64,000 nt of DNA from Rhizobium leguminosarum (GTDB lineage Bacteria; Pseudomonadota; Alphaproteobacteria; Rhizobiales; Rhizobiaceae): positions 124,001-188,000 of the forward strand of contig NZ_MZMU01000015.1 in assembly GCF_004123835.1 (NCBI RefSeq), in the 5' to 3' direction. The position numbers were made by a program, and so were the translations under genes. Below the pieces are notes generated by a model. It saw only the letters and a program-made list of their open reading frames with translations, made no database searches and was not told the origin of the DNA. Every line of letters starts with the position of its first letter. The stretch's first letter is position 1. Of the stretch, positions 15,715 to 23,609 are shown piece by piece.

Positions 15715-15721
15715 CGGACCG

Positions 15722-16558
15722 TCACCCGTTGTGCGACGGCAGACCGGGGCGGTCGAGCCCACCCGGCGACAGCGTGAAGATCTCGCAGCCGTCGGAGGTG
15801 ACACCGACCGTATGTTCGTACTGGGCCGACAGCGAGCGGTCGCGGGTGACCGCCGTCCAGCCGTCGGCCAGCACCTTTACATGCGGTCGGCCGAGGTTGA
15901 TCATCGGCTCGATGGTGAAGATCATGCCTTCGCGCAGCTCCGGCCCTTCGTTGGCGCGGCCGTAATGCAGGATATTCGGCGAATCGTGGAACAGCCTGCC
16001 GACACCATGGCCGCAGAAATCGCGCACCACCGAACAGCGCTCGGCCTCGGCATAGGTCTGGATCGCCTCGCCGATCGCGCCGGTGCGGGCGCCGGGCCTG
16101 ACGGCGGCAATGCCGCGCATCAGCGATTCATAGGTGACCTCGAGCAGCCGCTCGGCAGCGCGCTTGACGACGCCGACGGGATACATCCGGCTGGAATCGC
16201 CGTGCCAGCCGTCGAGCACGAAGGTGACGTCGATATTGACGATATCGCCGTCACGCAGCGGCTTGTCGTTCGGAATGCCATGGCAGACGACGTGGTTGAT
16301 CGAGGTGCAGGTCGATTTGGTGTAACCGCGATAGTTCAGCGTCGCCGGATAGGCGCCGTGATCCATGCCGAAATCGAAGACGAACCGATCGATCTCATCA
16401 GTCAGCAGGCCGGGCTTGACGATGTCGGCAAGCGCATCGAGGCAGCGCGCGGTCAGCTGACATGCCCTGTGCATGCCCTCGAATGCTTGCGCGTCATAAA
16501 GCCGGATGGCGCCCGTATTCTTCGGGGGCGCGGTAGAGGCTTCGATATAGTTCACCAT
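15722..16558 (-). CDS. map: Methionine aminopeptidase, type I
   Basis: 278 residues. Removes the initiator Met from nascent proteins in the cytoplasm. The creatinase-fold metal ligands are visible: NIDVTFVLDGWHGDSSRMY (two Asp), CGHGVGRLFHDSPN (His), EGMIFTIEPMI (Glu) and the final EHTVGVT Glu. The substrate-pocket His is in GAYPATLNYRGYTKS-TCTSINHVVCHGIP. Length and motifs fit type Ia with a short N-terminal extension. First gene of the map-radC unit. Confidence 0.97.
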   Translation of the reverse strand: MVNYIEASTAPPKNTGAIRLYDAQAFEGMHRACQLTARCLDALADIVKPGLLTDEIDRFVFDFGMDHGAYPATLNYRGYTKSTCTSINHVVCHGIPNDKPLRDGDIVNIDVTFVLDGWHGDSSRMYPVGVVKRAAERLLEVTYESLMRGIAAVRPGARTGAIGEAIQTYAEAERCSVVRDFCGHGVGRLFHDSPNILHYGRANEGPELREGMIFTIEPMINLGRPHVKVLADGWTAVTRDRSLSAQYEHTVGVTSDGCEIFTLSPGGLDRPGLPSHNG

Positions 16559-16808
16559 TGCAGGGCCTTAGTGGAGAATATTAGAATTGTTCATAATGCA
16601 GCTATGCCGGGTTCGTCCATCGCGATCAACCGCCAGGATGAGATTTCTCTGAGCGGATCCGATCCGCCCAACGTGCAGCCATTCACATCCGTTCGACGTA
16701 CAATCATCGGTCCGGCTGGAATATCCACAATCTTCCCAAAGGGATAGGATTGATTGCATGAAGCCTCCCCGCTACTCACCGATTGGTGACAGCGGGGAAG
16801 GGTCGATC

Positions 16809-17468
16809 ATGCTGAATGAAGCCGTAAATCTTGAAAATTCACCCCGCACCGGCGAGGGGCCGGAACGGCGCGTGCGTGATCGCGGCGCCACCGAGCGCGC
16901 AATTCTTGCCGCCGCCAAGGGGCTGCTCGCCGAGGAAGGCTTCCAGAATTTCGGCATCAACGCGGTCGCCCGCCGCGCCGGTTGCGACAAGCAACTGATC
17001 TATCGTTACTATGGCGGCCTCGACGGCTTGGTCGAGGCGATCGGCGCCGATCTCGGCACATGGGTGAAGGATCGCATTCCGGAAGACGGCGGCGGCATGT
17101 TCCTGCTCACCTATGGCGACCTGATGGAGCGGCTGTCGCTTCTCCTCCTCGACGCCTTGAGAAACGATCCGCTGATGCGCCGCATCCTGGCCTGGGAGAT
17201 TTCGGAAAACACCGAGCAGGTCCGGCGCTTGTCCGAGGCGCGTTCGAAGGCGCTCGCTCTCTGGCTGGAGCGCATGCGCGGCTCGCTGGCGCCGCCGAAG
17301 GGCGTGGATGCAACAGCCGTCAACGCCGTCGTCATCGCCGCGATCCAGCACCTCGTGCTCGCCGCCGCAGCCGGCGGGCAGTGCGCCGGCCTATCGCTGA
17401 AAACGCCCAAGGACTGGGAGAAGGCGGCGACGGCGTTGAAGCGCATCGTGCGCGGCGTCTACGGCTAA
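16809..17468 (+). CDS. TetR/AcrR family transcriptional regulator
   Basis: 219 residues from ATG 16809, preceded by GGGGAAGGG at 16794-16802. The DNA-binding helix-turn-helix is at about residues 20-70 (ERAILAAAKGLLAEEGFQNF, VARRAGCDKQLIYRYYGGLDGL). The C-terminal ligand and dimer domain matches no family I can name. It is divergent from map, with about 250 bases between; a target cannot be named. An upstream ATG at 16758 is possible but lacks a good ribosome-binding site. Confidence 0.9.
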   Translation: MLNEAVNLENSPRTGEGPERRVRDRGATERAILAAAKGLLAEEGFQNFGINAVARRAGCDKQLIYRYYGGLDGLVEAIGADLGTWVKDRIPEDGGGMFLLTYGDLMERLSLLLLDALRNDPLMRRILAWEISENTEQVRRLSEARSKALALWLERMRGSLAPPKGVDATAVNAVVIAAIQHLVLAAAAGGQCAGLSLKTPKDWEKAATALKRIVRGVYG

Positions 17469-17572
17469 TACCTGCCTCATCCACAGGGCCGGGGCCTCAC
17501 GTTAACCTTAACAAATGGTTTACGTTGCGTGCAGGTGCTTAACCCGACAGTGTGGCGGTGAGCAGAGATGGT

Positions 17573-17773
17573 ATGAGTAGAAGCCCCGAGTTGACGCCCA
17601 TGGCAACCAAGATCGCTAAAGTCGCGTTTCTGGTGACGGCGATGATGTTTTTCGCAGTCCTGGCGCTGGATATCGCAATTCCCGCGCTGGTGCTTTGCAT
17701 CATGGCATTGTCGATCTGGTTGGTCTCCCTCGATCTGCCCATAGCGCGCAAGCATGGAGGAGAGGCCGCATGA
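17573..17773 (+). CDS. Small membrane protein (about 66 aa)
   Basis: Two hydrophobic segments (VAFLVTAMMFFAVLALDIAI and LVLCIMALSIWLVSLDL) span most of the protein, with a short charged tail. Starts at GTG 17552, ATG 17573 and ATG 17600 are all possible; I used 17573. Its stop overlaps the next start by 4 bases (ATGA), so it is coupled to the DUF6105 gene. No known family. Confidence 0.65.
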   Translation: MSRSPELTPMATKIAKVAFLVTAMMFFAVLALDIAIPALVLCIMALSIWLVSLDLPIARKHGGEAA

Positions 17774-18102
17774 GGTGGTTTCTGATCTTCTGGGCCGGCC
17801 CCATCGTCTTTCTGGGCGGATGGTACTGGCTCTCCTATTACGACATGAGTTTCGGCATCTTCATGCTGAGCCGGCAGGTCCATGACCTGACCTTCGAGCT
17901 TTACGGCAAGGCGCTCGGCATTCCGCCGGAGACCATCCCGCCGCTCGTTGCCCGCGCGATCGCGGTGGACAGCCTCGTCGTCTTCGCCATCCTGGCCTTC
18001 CGGAAACGCAAGTCGATCATCGCCTGGTGGAAGGCGCGTCAGGCGCTGAATTCGTCTCCATCAGACCTTGCCAGCAAGGAAAGCCTGTCGAGCGCGCCCT
18101 GA
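17770..18102 (+). CDS. DUF6105-like membrane protein
   Basis: 110 residues beginning MRWFLIFWAGPIVFLGGWYW, a hydrophobic helix, then SYYDMSFGIFMLSRQVHDL, a second helix near residues 62-78 (IAVDSLVVFAILAF) and a basic stretch RKRKSII. This resembles the Rhizobiales DUF6105 family from memory. The last 64 bases overlap the 3' end of ruvX on the other strand. Confidence 0.75.
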   Translation: MRWFLIFWAGPIVFLGGWYWLSYYDMSFGIFMLSRQVHDLTFELYGKALGIPPETIPPLVARAIAVDSLVVFAILAFRKRKSIIAWWKARQALNSSPSDLASKESLSSAP

Positions 18103-18533
18103 AGGATGAAGCTTGCCGCGGCCGAATCGATCCGCTCGGCCCGCTTGGCGCGCGAAACGTCCATTTCGAGCAGCGTCCGTTCGGCGGCAACCGTCGAAAG
18201 CCGCTCATCCCAATAGACGAAGGGCAGCGCCGTCTTCTGCTCCATATTCCGCACGAAGGCGCGCGTCGCCTGCACGCGCGGACCCGCTGATCCATCCATA
18301 TTCATCGGCAGGCCGATGATGAAGCCCGCGACCTTTTCCGCCGTCGCGAAGTCCAGCAACGCCTGCGCATCGATGGTGAACTTGACGCGGCGGATCACGG
18401 TGCGCGGCGTGGCGAAACGCCGCCCGAGATCGGACATCGAAAGCCCGATCGTCTTGGTGCCGAGATCGAGGCCGGCAATCGCCTGTCGCGGGGCAAGCGT
18501 CTCGGCCATTTCCTCGATCGTCAGCACCGTCAT
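18039..18533 (-). CDS. ruvX: Putative pre-16S rRNA nuclease / Holliday junction resolvase-like YqgF
   Basis: 164 residues of the RNase H-like fold. Catalytic Asp in AIAGLDLGTKTIGLSMSD (residues 17-34), Glu/Asp-containing KVAGFIIGLPMNMDGSAG (about 91), and the C-terminal PFVYWDERLSTVAAERTL with the family Asp-Glu pair. It acts in 16S rRNA 5' maturation in E. coli. The C-terminus overlaps a convergent gene by 64 bases, limiting divergence of both tails. Confidence 0.95.
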   Translation of the reverse strand: MTVLTIEEMAETLAPRQAIAGLDLGTKTIGLSMSDLGRRFATPRTVIRRVKFTIDAQALLDFATAEKVAGFIIGLPMNMDGSAGPRVQATRAFVRNMEQKTALPFVYWDERLSTVAAERTLLEMDVSRAKRAERIDSAAASFILQGALDRLSLLARSDGDEFSA

Positions 18534-18649
18534 CGCCGTTTCATCCCGTCAAAACAAATTGAAGTCGCCGCCGCTTTTCTTTGCGACCGCATGAGATATG
18601 TCCTTAGCATCGAAACCGGCTTTGCATCACGTAATAAAGGAGACATTTC

Positions 18650-19354
18650 ATGAAGATCACCTGGCTCGGCCATTCCGCCTTCCGCATCGAGACATCAAAG
18701 GCGAAGATCCTGCTCGACCCATTCCTCAGCTATAACGCCTCCTTTTCCGGCCAGGATATCAAGGATGTTTCCGCAGGCATCACCCACATCCTGTTGACGC
18801 ATGGCCATGGCGACCATGTCGGCGATACCGTGGCACTCGCCAAGGAAACCGGCGCCGTCGTTCTCGCCAATGCCGATCTCGCCGCCTGGCTCGGCTCCAA
18901 GGGCGTCGACAAGATCGAAATGGGTAATACCGGCGGCACGATCGCGCTCGGCAGCTTCTCGGCAACCTTCACCAATGCGCTGCACTCCTCCGCCCAGATC
19001 ACCGAGGACGGCGTCTCGCATGCGCTCGGCAACGCCAACGGCCTGATGCTGCATTTCGACGACGAAGCCTCGATCCTTGCCATGGGCGATACCGATATCT
19101 TCTCCGACATGGCGCTGATCGATGAATTGCACCAGCCTGATATCGGCTTCGTGCCGGTCGGCGACCGCTTCACCATGGGCGGCGCGGTGGCCGCACTTGC
19201 CTGCCGGCGTTATTTCAACTTCAAGACCGTGATCCCCTGCCATTACGGCACCTTCCCGATCATCGACCAGACGGCCGAAAAATTCGTTGCCGGCATGGAG
19301 GGATCGAAGACGGAAGTGAGGGCGATCAAGCCTTCCGAGAGCCTGTCGATCTGA
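18650..19354 (+). CDS. Metal-dependent hydrolase, MBL fold (UPF0173)
   Basis: 234 residues starting MKITWLGHSAFRIE. The metallo-beta-lactamase zinc motif is LTHGHGDHVGD (HxHxDH, about residues 45-55). Later metal ligands are HSSAQ (His), AMGDTDIF (Asp) and the final HYGTFP His. The family hydrolyses unknown substrates in the cytoplasm. AAGGAG at 18638-18643 precedes the ATG. It is directly upstream of gatC but with a 69-base gap. Confidence 0.93.
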   Translation: MKITWLGHSAFRIETSKAKILLDPFLSYNASFSGQDIKDVSAGITHILLTHGHGDHVGDTVALAKETGAVVLANADLAAWLGSKGVDKIEMGNTGGTIALGSFSATFTNALHSSAQITEDGVSHALGNANGLMLHFDDEASILAMGDTDIFSDMALIDELHQPDIGFVPVGDRFTMGGAVAALACRRYFNFKTVIPCHYGTFPIIDQTAEKFVAGMEGSKTEVRAIKPSESLSI

Positions 19355-19423
19355 CGAAACCCCGTTGCACACGGCGGACATGGCCTTTATAGCGAGTAGG
19401 AAAAATCCTATCCGGAGAATGCC

Positions 19424-19711
19424 ATGTCCGTCGATCTTGCCACCGTGAAGCGCGTCGCCCGCCTTGCCCGTATTGCCGTCTCCGAGGACGAGGCAAATCG
19501 CATGGTCGGCGAGCTGAACGGCATCCTCGGCTTCGTCGAGCAGCTCTCCGAAGTGAATGTCGACGGCGTCGAGGCGATGACGTCGGTGACCCCGACGGCG
19601 ATGAAGAAGCGGACCGATGAGGTGACCGACGGCAGCAAGGCAGCCGATATCGTCGCCAATGCGCCCGTCACCGACCACAATTTTTTCCTGGTGCCCAAAG
19701 TCGTCGAATAA
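19424..19711 (+). CDS. gatC: Asp-tRNA(Asn)/Glu-tRNA(Gln) amidotransferase subunit C
   Basis: 95 residues starting MSVDLATVKRVARLARIAVSE. Contains the conserved ELNGILGFVEQLSEVNVDGVEAM and C-terminal APVTDHNFFLVPKVVE, the belt that wraps GatA and GatB. 57 bases separate it from gatA; the two are one unit. Part of the GatCAB complex that converts Glu-tRNA(Gln) to Gln-tRNA(Gln). Confidence 0.97.
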   Translation: MSVDLATVKRVARLARIAVSEDEANRMVGELNGILGFVEQLSEVNVDGVEAMTSVTPTAMKKRTDEVTDGSKAADIVANAPVTDHNFFLVPKVVE

Positions 19712-19768
19712 GGCTTCGAAGCCTCTTTCCGACCCTGTTGCCATTTCCAGACCTGAAGCGAAAACACG

Positions 19769-21250
19769 ATGAGCGAACTCACCAGCCTGACCATTGCCGA
19801 AGCCCGCCAGAAGCTGCGCGCCAAGGAAATCACCGCGATCGAACTGACCGAAGCCTATATCTCGGCGATCGATGCGGCCAATGGCCGGTTGAACGCCTAT
19901 ATCAAGATCACGCCGGATCTTGCCCACGTCATGGCGAAGAACTCCGACGCGCGCATCGCCGCCGGCAAGGCGGGCGACCTCGAAGGCATTCCGCTCGGCA
20001 TCAAGGATCTCTTCGCCACCGTCGGTGTTCACACTCAGGCCTGCAGCCACATTCTCGATGGTTTCGAGCCGCGTTATGAATCGACCGTGACGCAGAACCT
20101 CTGGGATGACGGCGCCGTCATGCTCGGCAAGCTTAATATGGACGAGTTCGCCATGGGCTCGTCCAACGAGACCTCGCATTACGGCGCTGTGATCAATCCC
20201 TGGCGTGCCGCAGGCTCCAACCAGCAGCTCGTTCCGGGCGGCTCGTCGGGCGGTTCGGCCGCAGCCGTCGCCGCGCATCTTTGCGCCGGCGCCACCGCGA
20301 CCGATACCGGCGGCTCGATCCGCCAGCCGGCCGCCTTCACCGGCACCGTCGGCATCAAGCCGACCTATGGCCGCTGCTCACGCTGGGGCACCGTTGCCTT
20401 CGCCTCTTCGCTCGACCAGGCAGGCCCGATCGCCCGCGACGTACGCGATGCGGCCATCCTTTTGAAGTCGATGGCAAGCGTCGACGCGAAGGACACGACA
20501 TCGGTGGATCTGCCCGTGCCGGATTACGAAGCAGCTCTCGGCCAGTCGCTGAAGGGCATGAAGATCGGCATTCCGAACGAATACCGCGTCGACGGCATGC
20601 CGGATGAGATCGAGACCCTCTGGCGCCAGGGCATCGCCTGGCTGAAGGATGCCGGCGCCGAGATCGTCGACATCTCGCTGCCGCACACCAAATACGCTCT
20701 TCCGGCCTATTACATCGTCGCTCCCGCCGAGGCATCCTCGAACCTCGCGCGTTACGACGGCGTGCGCTACGGCCTGCGTGTCGACGGCAAGGATATCGTC
20801 GATATGTATGAGAAGACGCGTGCCGCGGGCTTCGGCAAGGAAGTCAAGCGCCGCATCATGATCGGCACCTATGTGCTGTCGGCCGGTTATTACGATGCCT
20901 ATTACATCCGCGCCCAGAAGGTGCGCACGCTGATCAAGCGCGATTTCGAACTCGCCTTCGACGCCGGCGTCGATGCCATCCTGACGCCGGCAACGCCGTC
21001 GTCTGCCTTCGGTGTTGCCGATGAGAACCTCGCCGCCGATCCGGTGAAGATGTATCTGAACGACATCTTTACGGTGACGGTCAACATGGCGGGCCTGCCC
21101 GGCATCGCCGTGCCGGCCGGCCTCGACCACAAGGGCCTGCCGCTCGGCCTGCAGCTGATCGGCAAGCCCTTTGACGAGGAAACCCTCTTCAAGACCGCCC
21201 ATGTCATCGAGCAGGCGGCCGGCCGGTTTACGCCGGCCAAGTGGTGGTAA
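19769..21250 (+). CDS. gatA: Glutamyl-tRNA(Gln) amidotransferase subunit A
   Basis: 493 residues of the amidase signature family. The Ser-cisSer-Lys triad is visible: Lys in GIPLGIKDLFAT (about residue 77), the GGSSGGSAAAVAA loop (cis-Ser) and the nucleophile Ser in TDTGGSIRQPAAF (about 178). This subunit releases ammonia from glutamine for GatB. ATG 19769 follows the GatC stop by 57 bases. Its 3' end overlaps a GNAT gene by 10 bases. Confidence 0.98.
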   Translation: MSELTSLTIAEARQKLRAKEITAIELTEAYISAIDAANGRLNAYIKITPDLAHVMAKNSDARIAAGKAGDLEGIPLGIKDLFATVGVHTQACSHILDGFEPRYESTVTQNLWDDGAVMLGKLNMDEFAMGSSNETSHYGAVINPWRAAGSNQQLVPGGSSGGSAAAVAAHLCAGATATDTGGSIRQPAAFTGTVGIKPTYGRCSRWGTVAFASSLDQAGPIARDVRDAAILLKSMASVDAKDTTSVDLPVPDYEAALGQSLKGMKIGIPNEYRVDGMPDEIETLWRQGIAWLKDAGAEIVDISLPHTKYALPAYYIVAPAEASSNLARYDGVRYGLRVDGKDIVDMYEKTRAAGFGKEVKRRIMIGTYVLSAGYYDAYYIRAQKVRTLIKRDFELAFDAGVDAILTPATPSSAFGVADENLAADPVKMYLNDIFTVTVNMAGLPGIAVPAGLDHKGLPLGLQLIGKPFDEETLFKTAHVIEQAAGRFTPAKWW

Positions 21251-21741
21251 CGGACCTAACGATCCGAAGAATAGCGGCTGCCGACCACGAAACGGTCGGC
21301 GCCGTCGGTTTTGCCGCATGGGCCGCCAGCGATGCCTTCGAGGACAGCTATCTCGATCCCGATGTGATCGCCAGGGTGCGGCACGAGTTCGCCATCTTTC
21401 CCGAGGAAACGAAAGGTGAGATCTTCGTTGCCGAACGGGGCGGGACGATCGTCGGCTGGGGCGCGCGTGAAAATCAACCGAACTATGTGTCCGACCTCTG
21501 GGTGCATCCCGATCACCAGGGCAACGGCGTCGGCCGGGCTCTCCTGCTTCATTTGTGCGAGCTGATGGCGGCAGAGGGGCTGGCGACGGCCAGGCTCGAC
21601 ACGCATGCCAGGAACGAGGGCGCAATCCGGCTCTACGAAGGCTGCGGCTTCACCATCATCTGGCGCGGCCGCGAATTTTCCAAGAGCATGGGCGTCTCGC
21701 TTGAAAAGGTGCATCTGAAGAAGCGGTTGGCTGACCGATAG
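21241..21741 (+). CDS. GNAT family N-acetyltransferase
   Basis: 166 residues, GTG start overlapping the gatA stop. The acetyl-CoA loop is VHPDHQGNGVGRALL (about residues 86-100), followed by ARNEGAIRLYEGCGF. The acyl acceptor is unknown. Overlap with gatA implies co-transcription, but no functional link to tRNA amidation is known. One of four GNAT genes between gatA and NDUFA12. Confidence 0.88.
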   Translation: MVVTDLTIRRIAAADHETVGAVGFAAWAASDAFEDSYLDPDVIARVRHEFAIFPEETKGEIFVAERGGTIVGWGARENQPNYVSDLWVHPDHQGNGVGRALLLHLCELMAAEGLATARLDTHARNEGAIRLYEGCGFTIIWRGREFSKSMGVSLEKVHLKKRLADR

Positions 21742-21763
21742 CGGGAACCAGCAAGGAGGTCTT

Positions 21764-22039
21764 ATGGCGAACAGTGATCTTGCTCAATTGATCGAGGCAG
21801 TTGATCGCCTCGCTGCCGGCGGTTTCGCCATGGGCGCGGATTGGCAGGCGGTGCACGACATCTGCCAGCGCCACGAAGGCGAACAACCGTTTGACTGGGG
21901 GCACGCCCTTTGCCATCGCATCGAGCGCGATGACTGGAATGCCGACTACTGGTATCGCCGCGCCGGCAAGGCGCGCGGCACCGGCACGATGGCCGACGAG
22001 TGGTCGGCGATGCGGACGGAACTCTCTGCAAAGGTTTGA
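21764..22039 (+). CDS. Conserved hypothetical protein, 91 aa
   Basis: Soluble, with LIEAVDRLAAGGFAMGADW, HDICQRHEGEQPFDWGHALC and DDWNADYWYRRAGK. The Trp, His and Cys pattern is distinctive, but I do not recognise a named domain. ATG 21764 has an AAGGAGG site at 21753-21759. It follows the GNAT gene by 22 bases, so it is probably in the same transcript. Confidence 0.75.
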   Translation: MANSDLAQLIEAVDRLAAGGFAMGADWQAVHDICQRHEGEQPFDWGHALCHRIERDDWNADYWYRRAGKARGTGTMADEWSAMRTELSAKV

Positions 22040-22088
22040 GGCGATACCCCCGATCGCGCCCGTTCGAGACGCGATCGGGGTGGCCCTA

Positions 22089-22346
22089 TTACCTGTTGTT
22101 CAGCTGAGACCTGACCAACCTCAGCCCTCTTTCGGTGATCCGATAGGGGTGGCCGCCTGAGGACTTGATTGCCTTCAGTCGCTTCAGCCTGCGGAAGAGA
22201 TCGAGGTCGACGCCGGGATAGAGCCAGCCGTCGCGGGTGAAGCAACTGACCGCCTCGATCTTCCTGTCGTCGTCGCGGGTAATTTCGATGCGGCCGCCTT
22301 GGGCCATGAGATGCAGGATGCGCTGCTCCGTGCGAGAAATGTCCAT
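22089..22346 (-). CDS. YjhX family protein (UPF0386; TopAI-like toxin)
   Basis: 85 residues starting MDISRTEQRILHLMAQGGRI. The pattern LHxxAxGGRI, then GWLYPGVDLDLFRRLKRLKAI, then GHPYRITERGLRLVRSQLNNR-like C-terminus matches E. coli YjhX almost segment by segment. In E. coli YjhX (TopAI) inhibits topoisomerase I and is neutralised by YjhQ, a GNAT protein. Here a GNAT gene lies divergently at 22657. I chose ATG 22346 from the match. Whether it is toxic here is not shown. Confidence 0.82.
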   Translation of the reverse strand: MDISRTEQRILHLMAQGGRIEITRDDDRKIEAVSCFTRDGWLYPGVDLDLFRRLKRLKAIKSSGGHPYRITERGLRLVRSQLNNR

Positions 22347-22656
22347 ATGTTGAGATCCGGTATCGCGCCCGGCAGGGCGCACAAAAACGATCTGGCGCTC
22401 ATTCGAACGTCAGGGCTTCGTTTTTTCGGGCCCATGCGCGCAAGAAAACTTGCGGGCAGGGCCTTTACCGGGTCTCAGGCAGGCTCAACATAAAACACCT
22501 CGATAAGACCTATTATTCAGCCCGGAAAATTCGGTCAAGAGCGTGCTTGCCTCTCAAAACCAGTCGAAAACCACGGTTTCGGTCGATCATCCCGTTGGAG
22601 CTACTGGTAAAATCCGCGACTCAATGGTCTAGTTGACGGGTAACGCGGAGGTGTCG
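22347..22656. other. Divergent intergenic region between yjhX-like and GNAT genes
   Basis: About 310 bases with no convincing coding frame. It must contain both promoters. I see no strong hairpin or repeat. Confidence 0.5.
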
Positions 22657-23166
22657 TTGATCCACATTCGCAATGCCCGCGACGGTGAAGCGGAGCTGTT
22701 GAGCGAGATCGGGCTGAGGGCCTGGCAAAAGGCGATGGCGTCGATCGGCGAATCGGACGCGATGATCGACGCAGCGCGTAACGCCTTCCGGAACTTCGTG
22801 GAAAACGACTGGCTGACCATCACCGTCGTCGAGCAGAACGGTCAGGTCGCAGGCTGGGCAGCGCGCGAGGGACTGGACGAAACCATCTCGGATTTCTGGA
22901 TCGATCCCGCCTTCACCCGCCAGGGCCTCGGTTCTGCCCTTCTCGTCCGCATCGAAAAGGAGATCGCCGATCAGGGCTTCGAGAAGGCGGCGATGCAGAC
23001 CCATTCCGGCAACAGCGAGGCGATCGGCTTCTTCCGGAAGCATGGCTACAGCATCCATTGGCTCTCGGTCGCCTACAATCCGAAGCTCGACCGCGACGTG
23101 CCCTCCGTTGGACTGACGAAACAGCTCGTTTCGGACAGCCAGGGTGGGTATGGGCAGCAATTCTGA
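22657..23166 (+). CDS. GNAT family N-acetyltransferase
   Basis: 169 residues. I chose TTG 22657 because GGAGG (22647-22651) sits 5 bases before it; GTG 22651 and TTG 22633 also open the frame. The acetyl-CoA segment is IDPAFTRQGLGSALLVRIEKE (split: IDPAFTRQGLG then SALLVRIEKE), followed by GNSEAIGFFRKHGY. It is divergent from the YjhX-like gene, so it could be the antitoxin in the manner of E. coli YjhQ; this is inference, since GNATs are common here. Confidence 0.82.
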   Translation: MIHIRNARDGEAELLSEIGLRAWQKAMASIGESDAMIDAARNAFRNFVENDWLTITVVEQNGQVAGWAAREGLDETISDFWIDPAFTRQGLGSALLVRIEKEIADQGFEKAAMQTHSGNSEAIGFFRKHGYSIHWLSVAYNPKLDRDVPSVGLTKQLVSDSQGGYGQQF

Positions 23167-23170
23167 CGCT

Positions 23171-23480
23171 TCAAAAATCCTGAGGCAGGTGAAGGCTCCA
23201 TTGCGGCACGATGGCGAGGATAGCAATCAGTGCGCCGTGCAGGATCAGGATCGCCGCCAGGATTGACCGGAACGGCTCCTTTCTCGTCTTATGCCGCAAC
23301 AACTGCTGTGCCGCCACCGCACCAAGGCTGCCGCCGATCAGCGCAAGGGAGAAGCGTGCGCTCGCTGATGCGCCGCTTGCCGTGGCGGGCCGCCTGCTTG
23401 TCGAAGAAATAGATCGAGAATACCGAGAGGTTCAGCGCCAGAAACAGTAAGGCCCATTTGATAATATCGATCATCGTCAT
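23171..23480 (-). pseudogene. Frameshifted DUF1294 membrane protein gene
   Basis: The first part reads IDIIKWALLFLALNLSVFSIYFFDKQAARHGKRRISERTLL (in two pieces of the same frame). The matching second part, in another frame, reads SLALIGGSLGAVAAQQLLRHKT, then EPFRSILAAILILHGALIAI and ends LHLPQDF at a stop (23173-23171). Together they make a 103-residue DUF1294 protein if two bases are restored near 23348-23353, in a CTTCTCC tract on the minus strand. Either a real pseudogene or a sequence error. Confidence 0.8.
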
Positions 23481-23609
23481 AGGGGAACCCTACCGCGCCT
23501 CCGTTAATGGACGGCAAAACCGCGATGCGCGCCATGGCGAAAGCCTTGCACCGGCACGCCATTTCCTTTACCTCACCAGTGGAAAAGAACAGCCTGCAAA
23601 GAGCATCAG

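Noticed and set aside
18695..20278. A 527-codon open frame antisense to the MBL hydrolase, gatC and gatA
   Set aside because: Composition is His/Gly/Asp-rich as expected for the reverse complement of high-GC genes; it spans three real genes and has no recognisable domain.
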